A DNA stretch of 52,950 nucleotides from a virus: positions 1 to 52,950 of IMG/VR virus record IMGVR_UViG_3300009008_000050. One strand, 5' to 3'. A program made the position numbers and the translations under genes. The notes under the pieces are model-generated. The model did not search any database, was not told the DNA's origin, and saw nothing but the letters and a program-made list of their open reading frames with translations. Shown here piece by piece: positions 34,426-43,434 of the stretch (the first letter of the stretch is position 1; each line of letters begins with the position of its first letter).

Positions 34426-36041
34426 TTACAAAATATGTACAGACGGGGTTGATTATTAGCTTCACCGACTTCTACGACGAAATTCAAGACAATGCGATTG
34501 CTAATCTCCAGGAATTTCTTTCTATTGTTTGCAAGACCCCTGGCGTTAAGGTGGCGGATGAAGAATTCGAATGCAGTGTTGACCGTGGGGTGCTTAAGGT
34601 CGACATCGGCCAGGCGGTCTTCCCCAATTACGTCCCATTCTTTCCCGGCACCGAAAGACACGTCGAATTAGACCTGTCGACGATAAACCAACTTAATGAA
34701 TACGAGGTCGTCTTTCAACTTACCGCCGACGATGTGCCCGAGAGTCACCCATACCCCTTTGTTCCAATAGGCAACCCCGATCCCGCTGAGACTCCGCAGT
34801 CAATGCGGCATTACGCAATGGAGTATAGGGCGACTAGAATTATAGTAAGAGAAGAAGAGGCGCCTGACAACTACACACTACAGCTAGCCAGACTTTATTA
34901 CGACAATGGTTGGGTAATAGAAGATATGCGTACCCAGCTTGAGTTGGTTAAGCCGCTGTCTTTTGACGGACATGACGAGCCTAATCTTCTAGCCTCGTCG
35001 ACTAATTTGTCTAAATTAAGACACGTGCCTGAGGGGCGGGCTGATATTACTATAAATAATCAATCTGACATTACTAATATCGCCCCGGGTTCGAGAGCGA
35101 TTGTATCATGGGACCCCATGGATGAAATGGGATTTTACATTGCAAGAATTCACATTCACATCGATATTCTAGCCCCGGACGGCAGTGATCTTCTTTCGCA
35201 GTCTAGGCTCATATTTCATTACGGAGGCACGGAGCGCATTTACACATCTATCCCCTGCGCAAATGGGGTAGATTACATAGCGAAGCTTTTCTATTCCCCA
35301 TCTCTTCTTAACCCGCGCTTTGTTAACCTTGGCGAAGCAAACTTCCGCGGTGGGGCACAGAATTATTCGGACGAGATTGCGACGCCTGCAACATCATATT
35401 CAATAGAATATCTTTATAATACGAGTCGTATAATACGATATACCCCCGGTGAAATTCCGAGCAATGCGGAATTAATGAAAGTTTATATTTATGATCGATT
35501 TGAGGGAGACGATGCCGCACCACCAACACTTCCTTATCAGTATTTATACAAAGAAATGTCCCCCGGGCCATTTACATATTTCGCCAGCGAAGATTCTGTA
35601 GATATAACAATAGAGGTTGTCTTCTGCGACGGAGGGCAACAAAACGTAGCACATTCTTCACAACAAACAATTGAACTCTCACGGGAGCCTATGAATTCGA
35701 ATCAATTAGTTATTCCCATTTTTATCCCTGATGACGACGATGATGCCGTGGGAGAAGAAACAATATACGAAATGACAGCCTGGCGTAATTTTGTAATAGA
35801 CAGAATCCGAGTGGTGGGGACCGGGGACTCTCAATCTGGTGACGACACGTTAGACGTAAAAGATGGCGATGGGAACGTAAGGTATTCCGTTGATTTTGAC
35901 GAATATAACAACGGTGTCGCCGCATTTTCTGGCAGCGATCTGTATTTATTCGAAGAAGATGATGACATTGAATTTACTATAAGTAATGGTGCTGATCTTA
36001 GAGGTAGTACAATATACCTTACTGTAAGGGTGGTAGAATAA
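34422..36041 (+). CDS. Tail fibre protein, paralogue B
   Basis: A 539-residue protein related at its N-terminus to the genes on both sides: FYDEIQDNAIANLQEFLSIV, then LKVDIGQAVFPNYVPFF, then a strand YEVVFQLT. The middle holds a beta-sandwich segment with INNQSDITNIAPGSRAIVSW, fibronectin-like in pattern. The C-terminal 110 residues form another beta-rich block ending in STIYLTVRVVE, similar in style to the end of paralogue C. It starts inside the preceding stop (ATGA). Receptor binding is likely but not shown. Confidence 0.65.
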   Translation: MITKYVQTGLIISFTDFYDEIQDNAIANLQEFLSIVCKTPGVKVADEEFECSVDRGVLKVDIGQAVFPNYVPFFPGTERHVELDLSTINQLNEYEVVFQLTADDVPESHPYPFVPIGNPDPAETPQSMRHYAMEYRATRIIVREEEAPDNYTLQLARLYYDNGWVIEDMRTQLELVKPLSFDGHDEPNLLASSTNLSKLRHVPEGRADITINNQSDITNIAPGSRAIVSWDPMDEMGFYIARIHIHIDILAPDGSDLLSQSRLIFHYGGTERIYTSIPCANGVDYIAKLFYSPSLLNPRFVNLGEANFRGGAQNYSDEIATPATSYSIEYLYNTSRIIRYTPGEIPSNAELMKVYIYDRFEGDDAAPPTLPYQYLYKEMSPGPFTYFASEDSVDITIEVVFCDGGQQNVAHSSQQTIELSREPMNSNQLVIPIFIPDDDDDAVGEETIYEMTAWRNFVIDRIRVVGTGDSQSGDDTLDVKDGDGNVRYSVDFDEYNNGVAAFSGSDLYLFEEDDDIEFTISNGADLRGSTIYLTVRVVE

Positions 36042-37651
36042 TGTATTTACATCGCGACGGCTTGCAAATATCCATATCTGATTCAATCGCCCTTCTTCAA
36101 GAATCCGTTAATGATGACATCCAAAATACTATTAAGTTACTTTCAAATAAAGCGGGATGCTTTACTGACTCATATCTTATTACAGAGACAATAGCCCCCA
36201 TCAATAGCAATGCGCCCAAGGCCCTTGCCATTAGAATAGGGAAAATAGTCTTCCCTAGCGGCGAAGTCTTTTTAGGAGAGGATTTTCTATACCAGCTTCC
36301 TATATATGAATCAGAATCAAATCAATACCTTATAGCTACGTACCAGCCGTTAAAAGACGAAAAGGCCGATTACCTTTGTGATTCAGTAGAAGAATATTAC
36401 TTCCGTCGTAATGGTATTAAGCTTGAACTGCAAAATAACTTTATACAGACAAATCTCAACCAAGCGGTATTGGCAAAAGTAACGTTTTTCCCAGGAGAAA
36501 TCTTAGAGATAAACGACTGGCGGCAGATGTTTTCTCCATATCACAAAACCGTTATGTCAGAAATTACCGCTTCAATTACAGAACAATACGAATCGGATTA
36601 TCTCGCCTTCGCCCGCCTGCCGTTTAATATAGAGGGTAAGCTTGTCTCAAGATATTCTTTGCCAACGCGCCTTGCGGACATGTATAAACTTAGACACGAG
36701 ATTTTAAACGACGCAACTAAAATCGCACAAATTGACAATACTATAATTAACTGTGTCGACGCCGACGGCTTCTCTTTGCCAGTCAACCTAATTCCTGTCG
36801 AATACTTACCCGCGGGAGTGAAGGTCGAAACATATATTAAGTCTCTCAACCCATATGATGCCAATGACGAATCCGAATGGCTAGAAATGCTTCCGCGTAC
36901 CACTGGAGAAGATGAAGAGCCCGCCGGGGTAACCCCATCAATTTCTTGGTGTAAAAACATACCTGCGTTTACATATAGGCTGTCTACTGCTGATGGTATA
37001 GACAATCAGGTATATGGTCAGACGTGGTTTGCCGTAGATGTTGGCTGGTATGGTCTATTGGCAGATATTGATATAACAAAGCCGCCTACGAGTGAGAACA
37101 AAGTTGTCTTTCAGGGAGGCGTCGGCACGCCCGGAGAATCGTTATTCTTCCCACGAGAAAGCGACGGGGTTAAATTAGGCGCCCGCGCCGTGGGTGATGG
37201 TAATGTTACGGGGGTAATTACTGGCATTAATGAAACTTCAACGGTATTTACCGAGCCGATTCTGATGAAAATCCCATTTAGGGGACATGGAACTATTGAT
37301 GATGACTACGCTGCCCAGCGATGGTACTCCTGCACAGATGGCAGCGTGCCCGTATTTCAATTACACAACCCATCAGAGAAAGGCATGTATATTACTAGGG
37401 TAGATGTAATAAACTACGGAACGGGAACTGGAGAATCCACTCTATATATCGGCGACGAAGAAATCTGCAGCGTTGATGAAGCGGCTGTTGCCTCGCCCAT
37501 AGTGCCATTTACCGATAGCGCAACCGAGATTGAGATTTTTATTACGGGTCTAGGCGGACGAGATAGCAATAAAATCTTTTACATTAAATCAGATGATAGT
37601 TACATAAACTTCGATGGGGAGCTAACACTGCATGTCTGCTATTATCGATAA
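36041..37651 (+). CDS. Tail fibre protein, paralogue C
   Basis: A 536-residue protein with the same N-terminal plan: SIALLQESVNDDIQNTIKLL, then LAIRIGKIVFPSGEVF, then YLIATYQP. The C-terminal domain (from about 420) is beta-rich and ends FDGELTLHVCYYR. It shares a TAATG junction with paralogue B, and its 3' end is overlapped by 20 bases by the membrane protein gene. The three paralogues keep similar N-termini but very different C-termini, as expected when the distal parts face changing receptors. Confidence 0.65.
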   Translation: MYLHRDGLQISISDSIALLQESVNDDIQNTIKLLSNKAGCFTDSYLITETIAPINSNAPKALAIRIGKIVFPSGEVFLGEDFLYQLPIYESESNQYLIATYQPLKDEKADYLCDSVEEYYFRRNGIKLELQNNFIQTNLNQAVLAKVTFFPGEILEINDWRQMFSPYHKTVMSEITASITEQYESDYLAFARLPFNIEGKLVSRYSLPTRLADMYKLRHEILNDATKIAQIDNTIINCVDADGFSLPVNLIPVEYLPAGVKVETYIKSLNPYDANDESEWLEMLPRTTGEDEEPAGVTPSISWCKNIPAFTYRLSTADGIDNQVYGQTWFAVDVGWYGLLADIDITKPPTSENKVVFQGGVGTPGESLFFPRESDGVKLGARAVGDGNVTGVITGINETSTVFTEPILMKIPFRGHGTIDDDYAAQRWYSCTDGSVPVFQLHNPSEKGMYITRVDVINYGTGTGESTLYIGDEEICSVDEAAVASPIVPFTDSATEIEIFITGLGGRDSNKIFYIKSDDSYINFDGELTLHVCYYR

Positions 37652-38342
37652 GATTAAAAAATACTCCAAGAATACCCTCATTATAATTCTCGTAATCGCA
37701 CTTGGTATAATGCTAATCCTTCGAGGGTGTTCGGGCGACCACAACGAGAAAATAATCAAGAAGATTGCACAGAATACAATCGGAGAAATTAAAGAGAACT
37801 ATTTCGAGAAGCCTAGCATATTTACACACGGAAAAGTTAGGGTTGACACAGTCTACGTCATTGAGTATTTAGACCCCCCTCCCACCGTAAATGTCTCAGG
37901 AGGTACCATAACCTCCTCAGGAGACGTTTCTTTTGAAATCGGGTATGGCAGCGCCTATTCGCTTTTAAATTGGCGTACGGGCCATTACTACGGCTTAGGG
38001 AGGATTTCTGTCCCTGACTCCAATCATATTGAGATAAATTACCCACGAATTGCTTTCGAGCCAATTCTGTCCGCGGGTTTGTCATTAAACGGCCCAGGTG
38101 TTAGTATAGAGACATTACATTTTAATAACTTTTTAACAATGGAGACAGCCTTGCATTTCCCAGTATTGTACATGGAGACGGATTATAATACCGAAGAGTT
38201 TAATGTGGGCGTCGCTGCCTCGATAGATATCTTCCCAGAGAACACCAATCTTCGCATCGGTGCCGCAGGGACAGTCGATCTCGGGGATCTTTCGCAGCGA
38301 AGATTCACGGTGTTTTTACATACAGATTTGGTGGGGTTTTAA
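37632..38342 (+). CDS. Membrane-anchored protein with beta-rich ectodomain
   Basis: A 236-residue protein. Residues 1-12 are basic, residues about 13-31 form one clear transmembrane helix (LIIILVIALGIMLIL inside), and a helical stalk follows to about residue 60. The rest is beta-rich with many alternating hydrophobic residues. The basic residues before the helix suggest an N-in, C-out topology. The sequence RGC after the helix is not a good lipobox. It is not a recognisable spanin or holin. It overlaps paralogue C and precedes the glycan island; a role at the envelope, for instance blocking superinfection, is only a guess. Confidence 0.65.
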   Translation: MSAIIDKIKKYSKNTLIIILVIALGIMLILRGCSGDHNEKIIKKIAQNTIGEIKENYFEKPSIFTHGKVRVDTVYVIEYLDPPPTVNVSGGTITSSGDVSFEIGYGSAYSLLNWRTGHYYGLGRISVPDSNHIEINYPRIAFEPILSAGLSLNGPGVSIETLHFNNFLTMETALHFPVLYMETDYNTEEFNVGVAASIDIFPENTNLRIGAAGTVDLGDLSQRRFTVFLHTDLVGF

Positions 38343-38343
38343 T

Positions 38344-39054
38344 ATGAAAAAAAATATTATTATTACAACCTACTTTACAACAAAAAAAGATCCCCAGCGC
38401 AAAAGGAAAGTTGAGCCAAATAATTTTAATTATATAAAAAGTTGGTATAATAGCATAAAAAAACTAGGATTAAATGGTATTATTATTCACGATGACTTAA
38501 GCGATGAATTTGTTGAAAAATATACTTCGCCAAAAATTAAATTTAATTACTATCCAAACAAGAGCAGGCGATCTACAAATGACGAGAGATTTGTTGCTTA
38601 CTATAAATTTCTCAAAGAGAGAAAAGATATAGCAAATATTTTTCTAACAGACTTACATGATATTACTTTTTTAAAAAATCCTTTTCAATTAATAGATGAC
38701 AAAAAGTACGATTTGTATGCCGGAGACGATAAAGGGATTAAAATTATGAATAGTAGTTTTATGAAAAAAAGAATGACAAGGGCTTATGGAAAGGTTTTGT
38801 ATAAAAAAGAGACCAAATTAATTGCGGGAATTATTGGCGGGTCTTATAAAAATATAATGAAACTATTAGATCAAATAATATTAGATTTACAGGATTTACA
38901 AAAAAAGAAAATTTTCAGCAATCTCAATATGGGCATTTTTAACAAGTGCGCTTATCAGTTGTTTGGGCCCGAAAGAATAATGTATGGCGAGCCACTTAAC
39001 AGCAAGTTCAAAAGACGTCAAAAAACTGGCAATTTTTGTATCAGACATAAGTGA
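38344..39054 (+). CDS. Putative glycosyltransferase-like protein
   Basis: A 236-residue protein starting at ATG 38344. It begins with a strand (KNIIITTYFTT), contains FLTDLHDITFLKNPF, which resembles the metal-binding D-x-x-D region of nucleotide-sugar glycosyltransferases, and later LNMGIFNKC and GEPLNSKFK. I do not recognise the exact family. The DNA is very AT-rich with long A runs, unlike the genes before it. It heads a cluster of sugar-modifying genes, which supports a role in glycan synthesis on the virion or the host surface. Confidence 0.6.
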   Translation: MKKNIIITTYFTTKKDPQRKRKVEPNNFNYIKSWYNSIKKLGLNGIIIHDDLSDEFVEKYTSPKIKFNYYPNKSRRSTNDERFVAYYKFLKERKDIANIFLTDLHDITFLKNPFQLIDDKKYDLYAGDDKGIKIMNSSFMKKRMTRAYGKVLYKKETKLIAGIIGGSYKNIMKLLDQIILDLQDLQKKKIFSNLNMGIFNKCAYQLFGPERIMYGEPLNSKFKRRQKTGNFCIRHK

Positions 39055-39055
39055 A

Positions 39056-39649
39056 ATGATTAATTATAAAGATAAATATATTTTTGTTAGGGTACCGCGC
39101 ACGGCCTCGCGAGCTATTTCTAGTATTTTAGATTGTCCTTTTCTGACACACACTCCGATTGAAAAACTAAAGACAAAAAAAACGAAAAACTTTTTTTCTT
39201 TTGTGTTTGTTCGCAATCCTTGGGATCGTTTAGTTTCATCATTTTTTTATTTAAAAAAAGGTGGGCTCCAAACCAAAGGGGACTTAAAACGAAAAAAAAT
39301 ATTTATTGATTCTTGCAATGGAGATTTTTCAATTTTTGTACATAAATTTTTTAAAAACAACGACGAGAAAAACCTCGTAGCCCAAAGCCCTATTAACCCC
39401 GTGCATTTTAGACATCAAGGACACTGGCTTAATATTAATGGTGTATTGGCAGTAGACTATGTCGGAAGATTTGAAAATATAAACAAAGATTGGGAATATA
39501 TTTCAACTATAATAAAAAATAAAAACGAATTAAAAAAGACAAATTCATCGGAGCATTGTTTCTATAAAAAACATTATGATAAAGAAACAAAAGAAATCGT
39601 CGGAAAATTTTATGCCAATGATGTGCTACAGTTTGGATATGTTTTTTAG
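39056..39649 (+). CDS. Sulfotransferase family protein
   Basis: A 197-residue protein starting at ATG 39056. The PAPS-binding motifs are visible: FVRVPRTASRAISSIL near the start (5'-phosphosulfate loop type, compare PKTGTTSL) and FVFVRNPWDRLVSSFF (3'-phosphate binding with R, N-P and S). The late segment VDYVGRFENINKDWEYI matches the typical C-terminal motif of the Sulfotransfer_2 type. Such enzymes move sulfate from PAPS to sugars. The host would have to supply PAPS. In a phage this suggests sulfated glycans on the particle or on the host surface. The gene starts one base after the previous stop and is strongly AT-rich. Confidence 0.82.
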   Translation: MINYKDKYIFVRVPRTASRAISSILDCPFLTHTPIEKLKTKKTKNFFSFVFVRNPWDRLVSSFFYLKKGGLQTKGDLKRKKIFIDSCNGDFSIFVHKFFKNNDEKNLVAQSPINPVHFRHQGHWLNINGVLAVDYVGRFENINKDWEYISTIIKNKNELKKTNSSEHCFYKKHYDKETKEIVGKFYANDVLQFGYVF

Positions 39650-39655
39650 GATGAA

Positions 39656-40084
39656 ATGAAACTATATACAGAGGATAGCCAAATTCAATATTTTGCAGAT
39701 AAGCACTATAAAGGTAGGCGCAAGGGGACAAGCCTGAAAGAACGGCTATGTGGAATGGATAAAGTATTTACACTTATAGATAAAAATGATACCATTTTAG
39801 ATATCGGGTGAGCAGAGGGTTTAATTTTGAATAGATTTGGTGATTTTACGCTAGGCAAAAAGGTTGGATTAGATTTGCAGAAACTTTCAATAAAACTTGC
39901 AAAATCTAAATTCCCGCATTTAATTGATGATAAAATAATTTCTTATATAGGCAATCCCAATGGGAAAACACCGCCAAATACCAATGTCAGAATTTTACAC
40001 CTCAAATCAGATACCTATGCAAAGGAGATAAAAGACCGCCTAAATATGCCATTTGCAAAGAAGTATGTGGAAAAATATTTATGA
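39656..40084 (+). pseudogene. SAM-dependent methyltransferase interrupted by in-frame TGA
   Basis: Reading from ATG 39656, the frame runs 51 codons to a TGA at 39809-39811 and then stays open in the same frame to TGA 40082-40084. The interrupted place reads DIG-stop-AEG, exactly the SAM-binding motif I (DIGCAEG in many class I methyltransferases), with the stop at the usual Cys position; a second motif (VGLDLQ) follows. A single base change of TGC or TGT would create it. No frameshift is needed, and the end still overlaps the next gene as ATGA. A restart at TTG 39827 would give a protein lacking motif I. TGA is a true stop elsewhere in this window, so this is most likely a recent inactivation, readthrough, or a sequencing error. 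The complete product would have only 142 residues. Confidence 0.75.
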
Positions 40085-40677
40085 TCGCCATATGTATACC
40101 GACCTGGAACAGAAAAAAATTTACCGAAGAATGTCTTGAATCATTTAAAAAGTTTACTAATTTTGATTTAGTAACTAAAGTTATCATATATGATAATAAT
40201 TCATCTGACGGAACCCTAGGCATTGTGAAGAACAGTGGTATAAATTACAAAACAGGAAATTACCCTGGGGCCTGGGTGGGGTTTAATGAACTGTTTAAAG
40301 ACATAAAAAAAGTCCCTTCAATTAAATATATTGGAAAAGTTGATAATGATGTTGAATTTACACAGCCTTGGATAGAAGAAATCATCGAGGAGTTTGAAAA
40401 AAGGAAAAAACTTGGAAGTATTCGCTATGGGCTCTCAAGTAGCAATGGGGGCACGCATCCATTTGAAAGCGGAGGATATCATGGCGGCCTAAAGATTTTT
40501 AGAAAAGATGTTGTTGTTCCCATAAAAGGAAAGGGACGTTGTGGCTCTAATCCAATTAGTGATAATATACAAAAGAAAAATATGACAATGGGGACATTAG
40601 GTGTTGGAATCCGTATGTTGGATAAAAAATATCCATACTTAGCAAAAGAATACAAGGGGGAAAAATGGCAAAGGTGA
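40081..40677 (+). CDS. Glycosyltransferase family 2
   Basis: A 198-residue GT-A-type enzyme. The first strand and loop ICIPTWNRKKFTEECLESF, then IIYDNNSSDGT, and the metal-binding D-x-D as KVDNDVEF give a clear family 2 signature. These enzymes transfer a sugar from a nucleotide-sugar to an acceptor. At 198 residues it is shorter than many members and probably has a minimal acceptor region. It overlaps the preceding (interrupted) frame as ATGA and the next gene by 13 bases. AT-rich like its neighbours. The acceptor cannot be inferred. Confidence 0.85.
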   Translation: MIAICIPTWNRKKFTEECLESFKKFTNFDLVTKVIIYDNNSSDGTLGIVKNSGINYKTGNYPGAWVGFNELFKDIKKVPSIKYIGKVDNDVEFTQPWIEEIIEEFEKRKKLGSIRYGLSSSNGGTHPFESGGYHGGLKIFRKDVVVPIKGKGRCGSNPISDNIQKKNMTMGTLGVGIRMLDKKYPYLAKEYKGEKWQR

Positions 40678-41354
40678 AGCACCTTATTCTAACAAAATTC
40701 AACATCCCCATGTTTAAAAACAAAGATGGCGCTAGTGAAAAATGGATGAAAGATCGATTTAAAATATTTAACGCGGCTTGTTACCCATCAATAACCAATC
40801 AAATAAATCAGAATTTTCAATGGCTTGTATTTTTTGACCCAAAAACAAAACCAAGGTGGAGAGATAAAATTAAAGAATATAAGAGGATAACACCCATTTT
40901 CTGTGACTGGAAAGATAGATATAAAGAAATTAGCAAAAAAACAGAAGGTTATGACCATCTTATAACAACTAGACTTGACAATGACGACGCCTTGGAAGAA
41001 AGAAGTATTGAGGCCATACAAAGAGAATTCAAAAGCCAAAAATATCAATATCTAAACTTTAGAAAAGTATTAATAACCAATGGTAAAAAAATTAAACTTA
41101 GTAACGAGCCATCCAATCCATTCATTACCTTAATTGAAACACGCCCATTTAAAACTGTATGGTATCTTCAGCACGGGCAAATTAAAAGAGAGCGGGCAAC
41201 AAAACAAATCGAAAATATGTATATGGGACTAAGAATAATTCACCAGGATAATGTGAGCAATCAATTTATAGGAAAAATGTTAAATATTGATATTAAGGAG
41301 ACTCTTTCTAAATTTAATATTAAACATGGGAAATTAATAGATGCTATCCAATGA
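40665..41354 (+). CDS. Rhamnosyltransferase-like glycosyltransferase
   Basis: A 229-residue protein with the pattern of the putative rhamnosyl transferase family: start HLILTKFNIP, then TNQINQNFQWLVFFDP, then HLITTRLDNDDALEE with the DND-D metal-binding motif. The specificity of the family is not well known, and rhamnose is only the name of the family. It overlaps both neighbours (13 and 14 bases) and belongs to the AT-rich glycan island. Confidence 0.78.
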   Translation: MAKVKHLILTKFNIPMFKNKDGASEKWMKDRFKIFNAACYPSITNQINQNFQWLVFFDPKTKPRWRDKIKEYKRITPIFCDWKDRYKEISKKTEGYDHLITTRLDNDDALEERSIEAIQREFKSQKYQYLNFRKVLITNGKKIKLSNEPSNPFITLIETRPFKTVWYLQHGQIKRERATKQIENMYMGLRIIHQDNVSNQFIGKMLNIDIKETLSKFNIKHGKLIDAIQ

Positions 41355-43434
41355 TATAATAGTTTCTTTGGTTGTTCCAATGGGGCCTAATGACTCAAGA
41401 CATTTTGCCATTATGTTACAGACTCTTGAACACCAAACCGCGAAAAAATTTGAAGTGATTGGGGTTGTTGACGGAGGGGACGAAGAAAAAATACGAAAGC
41501 AAGCAAAAGATCTCAATTTGTCTTTCCCTTGTAGGGTTATTAAGTCCCCTAGATTATCTAGAACAGATCTCCCGCACCGCAATCACGCAAGAAATGCAGG
41601 ATGCAAAGTAGCCAAATCTCCACTCATTTGGATAATAGATGTTGACCAAATTATTTCATCTAATGCTATTGAGCAAATAGGAAAAGAACAAAAAAAGGAC
41701 CTAAAAAACAAAACTCCTAGTATTTATGTTATTCCTTTGTTTGACGTAAGTTTATCTCCTCGGCAGTGGGTAAGTTATTACAAAGATTGGGAAAAAAGCA
41801 AAAAATCCATTCAGTCTCTTTTTGACTCTGTAAAGAAAGACGGAGCCGGCTTTGGGCGTTTAGGGAAATATTATCGGGAAAACGGGGATACCGTTAATAT
41901 AAAAAAAATACAAGAAAATATGCCTATTATTCCCAATCAACTTTTCGAAGCTCTTAAGGGCTTTGATGAGTCTTTCCTCGGATGGGGAGGGAATAAACAC
42001 GAATTTTGCACAAGACTAGAGGCTTTGGCGCAGAAAGAAATAATAACAATGAAAATTATAAAATCCGCACGGCTTTTGCATCAAGCACACATTCAAGATA
42101 AAACCAAAACAAACAAAAAGCACAGAGAAAAAAATTCTCGTAAGCTCAACACAAAAAAAAAAGATATGAAAAATAATGCACCATGGTGGATAGATCAGGT
42201 CAACAACGCCAAGAAGACAATTGACAGTGTTTTTGGTAATTTTACGACCATTGTCATCCCTGATATGTGCTCCGAAATCTACAAAGAACTAGGCGATGCC
42301 GATGTAATTGCCATTAATTCAACCCTTCGCAAGCCCCACGATAATCTAACACTTCTACGCACCGCACCTCACCTTACAGAGATGGATCAGCTTGCGCTTG
42401 CTATACCCTACGCTGAGTCTGGGCGATTAGTCATAGTGCGCCCGGGCAAGAGGCCCTCGGCGGAAGAAATACTTTCTGCAACAACGACTACTAGTAACGT
42501 AATCTGCATATCAAAATACCGCCTTGCCGAATTAGGCAATTACCCTTCATATATATCAACCTTTGATGACCTTGCTCAGGTTTTAAGTGATGGCACTCAG
42601 TTTTTAAGCAGCACCCCATATCGCCAACGCTTGCCAGAAATTTCCGCATTTCGTCCGGCTATCCTAAAGAGGAAGCCTAAGATATCTCTTGGTATAATCA
42701 CATTTAATCGTAAGGGCATATTAAAAAAAGCGCTAGACTCCCTCCGAGAAAGTATGCGCCCCGATCTATTTGAGTACGATGTGTTTATAGTAGACGACGG
42801 ATCTACCGATGGGACGGTTGAATTTCTTAAGGGACAGGAATTCCCATGGGAGGCCTTTAAACGCGGCGGCGTACATCGACAGAGTAATCGTATTCTTAAA
42901 CACTTTAACGGTAATGTAGAATATGGCTTTCTTTGTAATGACGATCTTACCTATAAAGAGGGTTGGGAAGAAGCATATATTGCCGCAATGAAGCATACCC
43001 CTTACGAACATATTGTCTATATGGATCATGGATTTGAAAACAAACTTCGCAGCGGAAGTCTCAAAACCCCGCAGGATATTAAAATCTTCGATGGCGTACC
43101 GCTGGTATGCTGGCGCACAAATCGCATACAGGGGGTCTTGCTTACGTTTACACAAAAAAGCATTGATAAAATCGGCGGAATGGATGCGGCAAACCTTGGT
43201 CTTTGTGGGCATGGGCATGTAGATTATACATTACGTAATATCAAGGCAGGGATGGCGCCTGGGAGCAAGTCTACCTCAACGGGTGTTTATGATGTAATGG
43301 GGAGTAATAATGTCTTAAGGCTCACCTTGGCACCCCACGCCGCGCCGGGAAGGCCGGGTTCACAAAAGTCAGCATCATATTTTAACAAGGTTAAAAATAA
43401 GACAGGACGAATAAAGGTGGGGATGGTAACATGA
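41341..43434 (+). CDS. Two-domain glycosyltransferase (GT2-GT2 fusion)
   Basis: A 697-residue protein with two family 2 domains. Domain 1 (about 8-250): VSLVVPMGPNDSRHF, VVDGGDEEK, WIIDVDQII with D-x-D, and GWGGNKHEF. Domain 2 (about 440-680): ISLGIITFNRKGILK, IVDDGSTDGT, FLCNDDL and GLCGHGHVDYTL. A linker of about 160 residues (280-440) contains IVIPDMCSEIY and similar. The first domain lies in AT-rich DNA with long A runs, and the composition shifts near 42180 to that of the rest of the genome, as if a foreign GT domain had been fused to a resident one. It may act processively or add two different sugars. Confidence 0.82.
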   Translation: MLSNDIIVSLVVPMGPNDSRHFAIMLQTLEHQTAKKFEVIGVVDGGDEEKIRKQAKDLNLSFPCRVIKSPRLSRTDLPHRNHARNAGCKVAKSPLIWIIDVDQIISSNAIEQIGKEQKKDLKNKTPSIYVIPLFDVSLSPRQWVSYYKDWEKSKKSIQSLFDSVKKDGAGFGRLGKYYRENGDTVNIKKIQENMPIIPNQLFEALKGFDESFLGWGGNKHEFCTRLEALAQKEIITMKIIKSARLLHQAHIQDKTKTNKKHREKNSRKLNTKKKDMKNNAPWWIDQVNNAKKTIDSVFGNFTTIVIPDMCSEIYKELGDADVIAINSTLRKPHDNLTLLRTAPHLTEMDQLALAIPYAESGRLVIVRPGKRPSAEEILSATTTTSNVICISKYRLAELGNYPSYISTFDDLAQVLSDGTQFLSSTPYRQRLPEISAFRPAILKRKPKISLGIITFNRKGILKKALDSLRESMRPDLFEYDVFIVDDGSTDGTVEFLKGQEFPWEAFKRGGVHRQSNRILKHFNGNVEYGFLCNDDLTYKEGWEEAYIAAMKHTPYEHIVYMDHGFENKLRSGSLKTPQDIKIFDGVPLVCWRTNRIQGVLLTFTQKSIDKIGGMDAANLGLCGHGHVDYTLRNIKAGMAPGSKSTSTGVYDVMGSNNVLRLTLAPHAAPGRPGSQKSASYFNKVKNKTGRIKVGMVT

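Noticed and set aside
38260-38343. N-terminal extension of the first glycan-island gene
   Set aside because: It overlaps the end of the membrane protein gene in another frame; the ATG at 38344 fits the start of the first beta strand and the AT-rich composition.
39656-40084. Reassignment of TGA to an amino acid across the genome
   Set aside because: TGA is the stop in many tight ATGA gene junctions here (for example 18473, 20784, 26249, 44339, 45508), so it must terminate translation.
42766-43218. 150-codon minus-strand frame in the GT2 fusion
   Set aside because: Antisense to conserved GT2 motifs on the plus strand.
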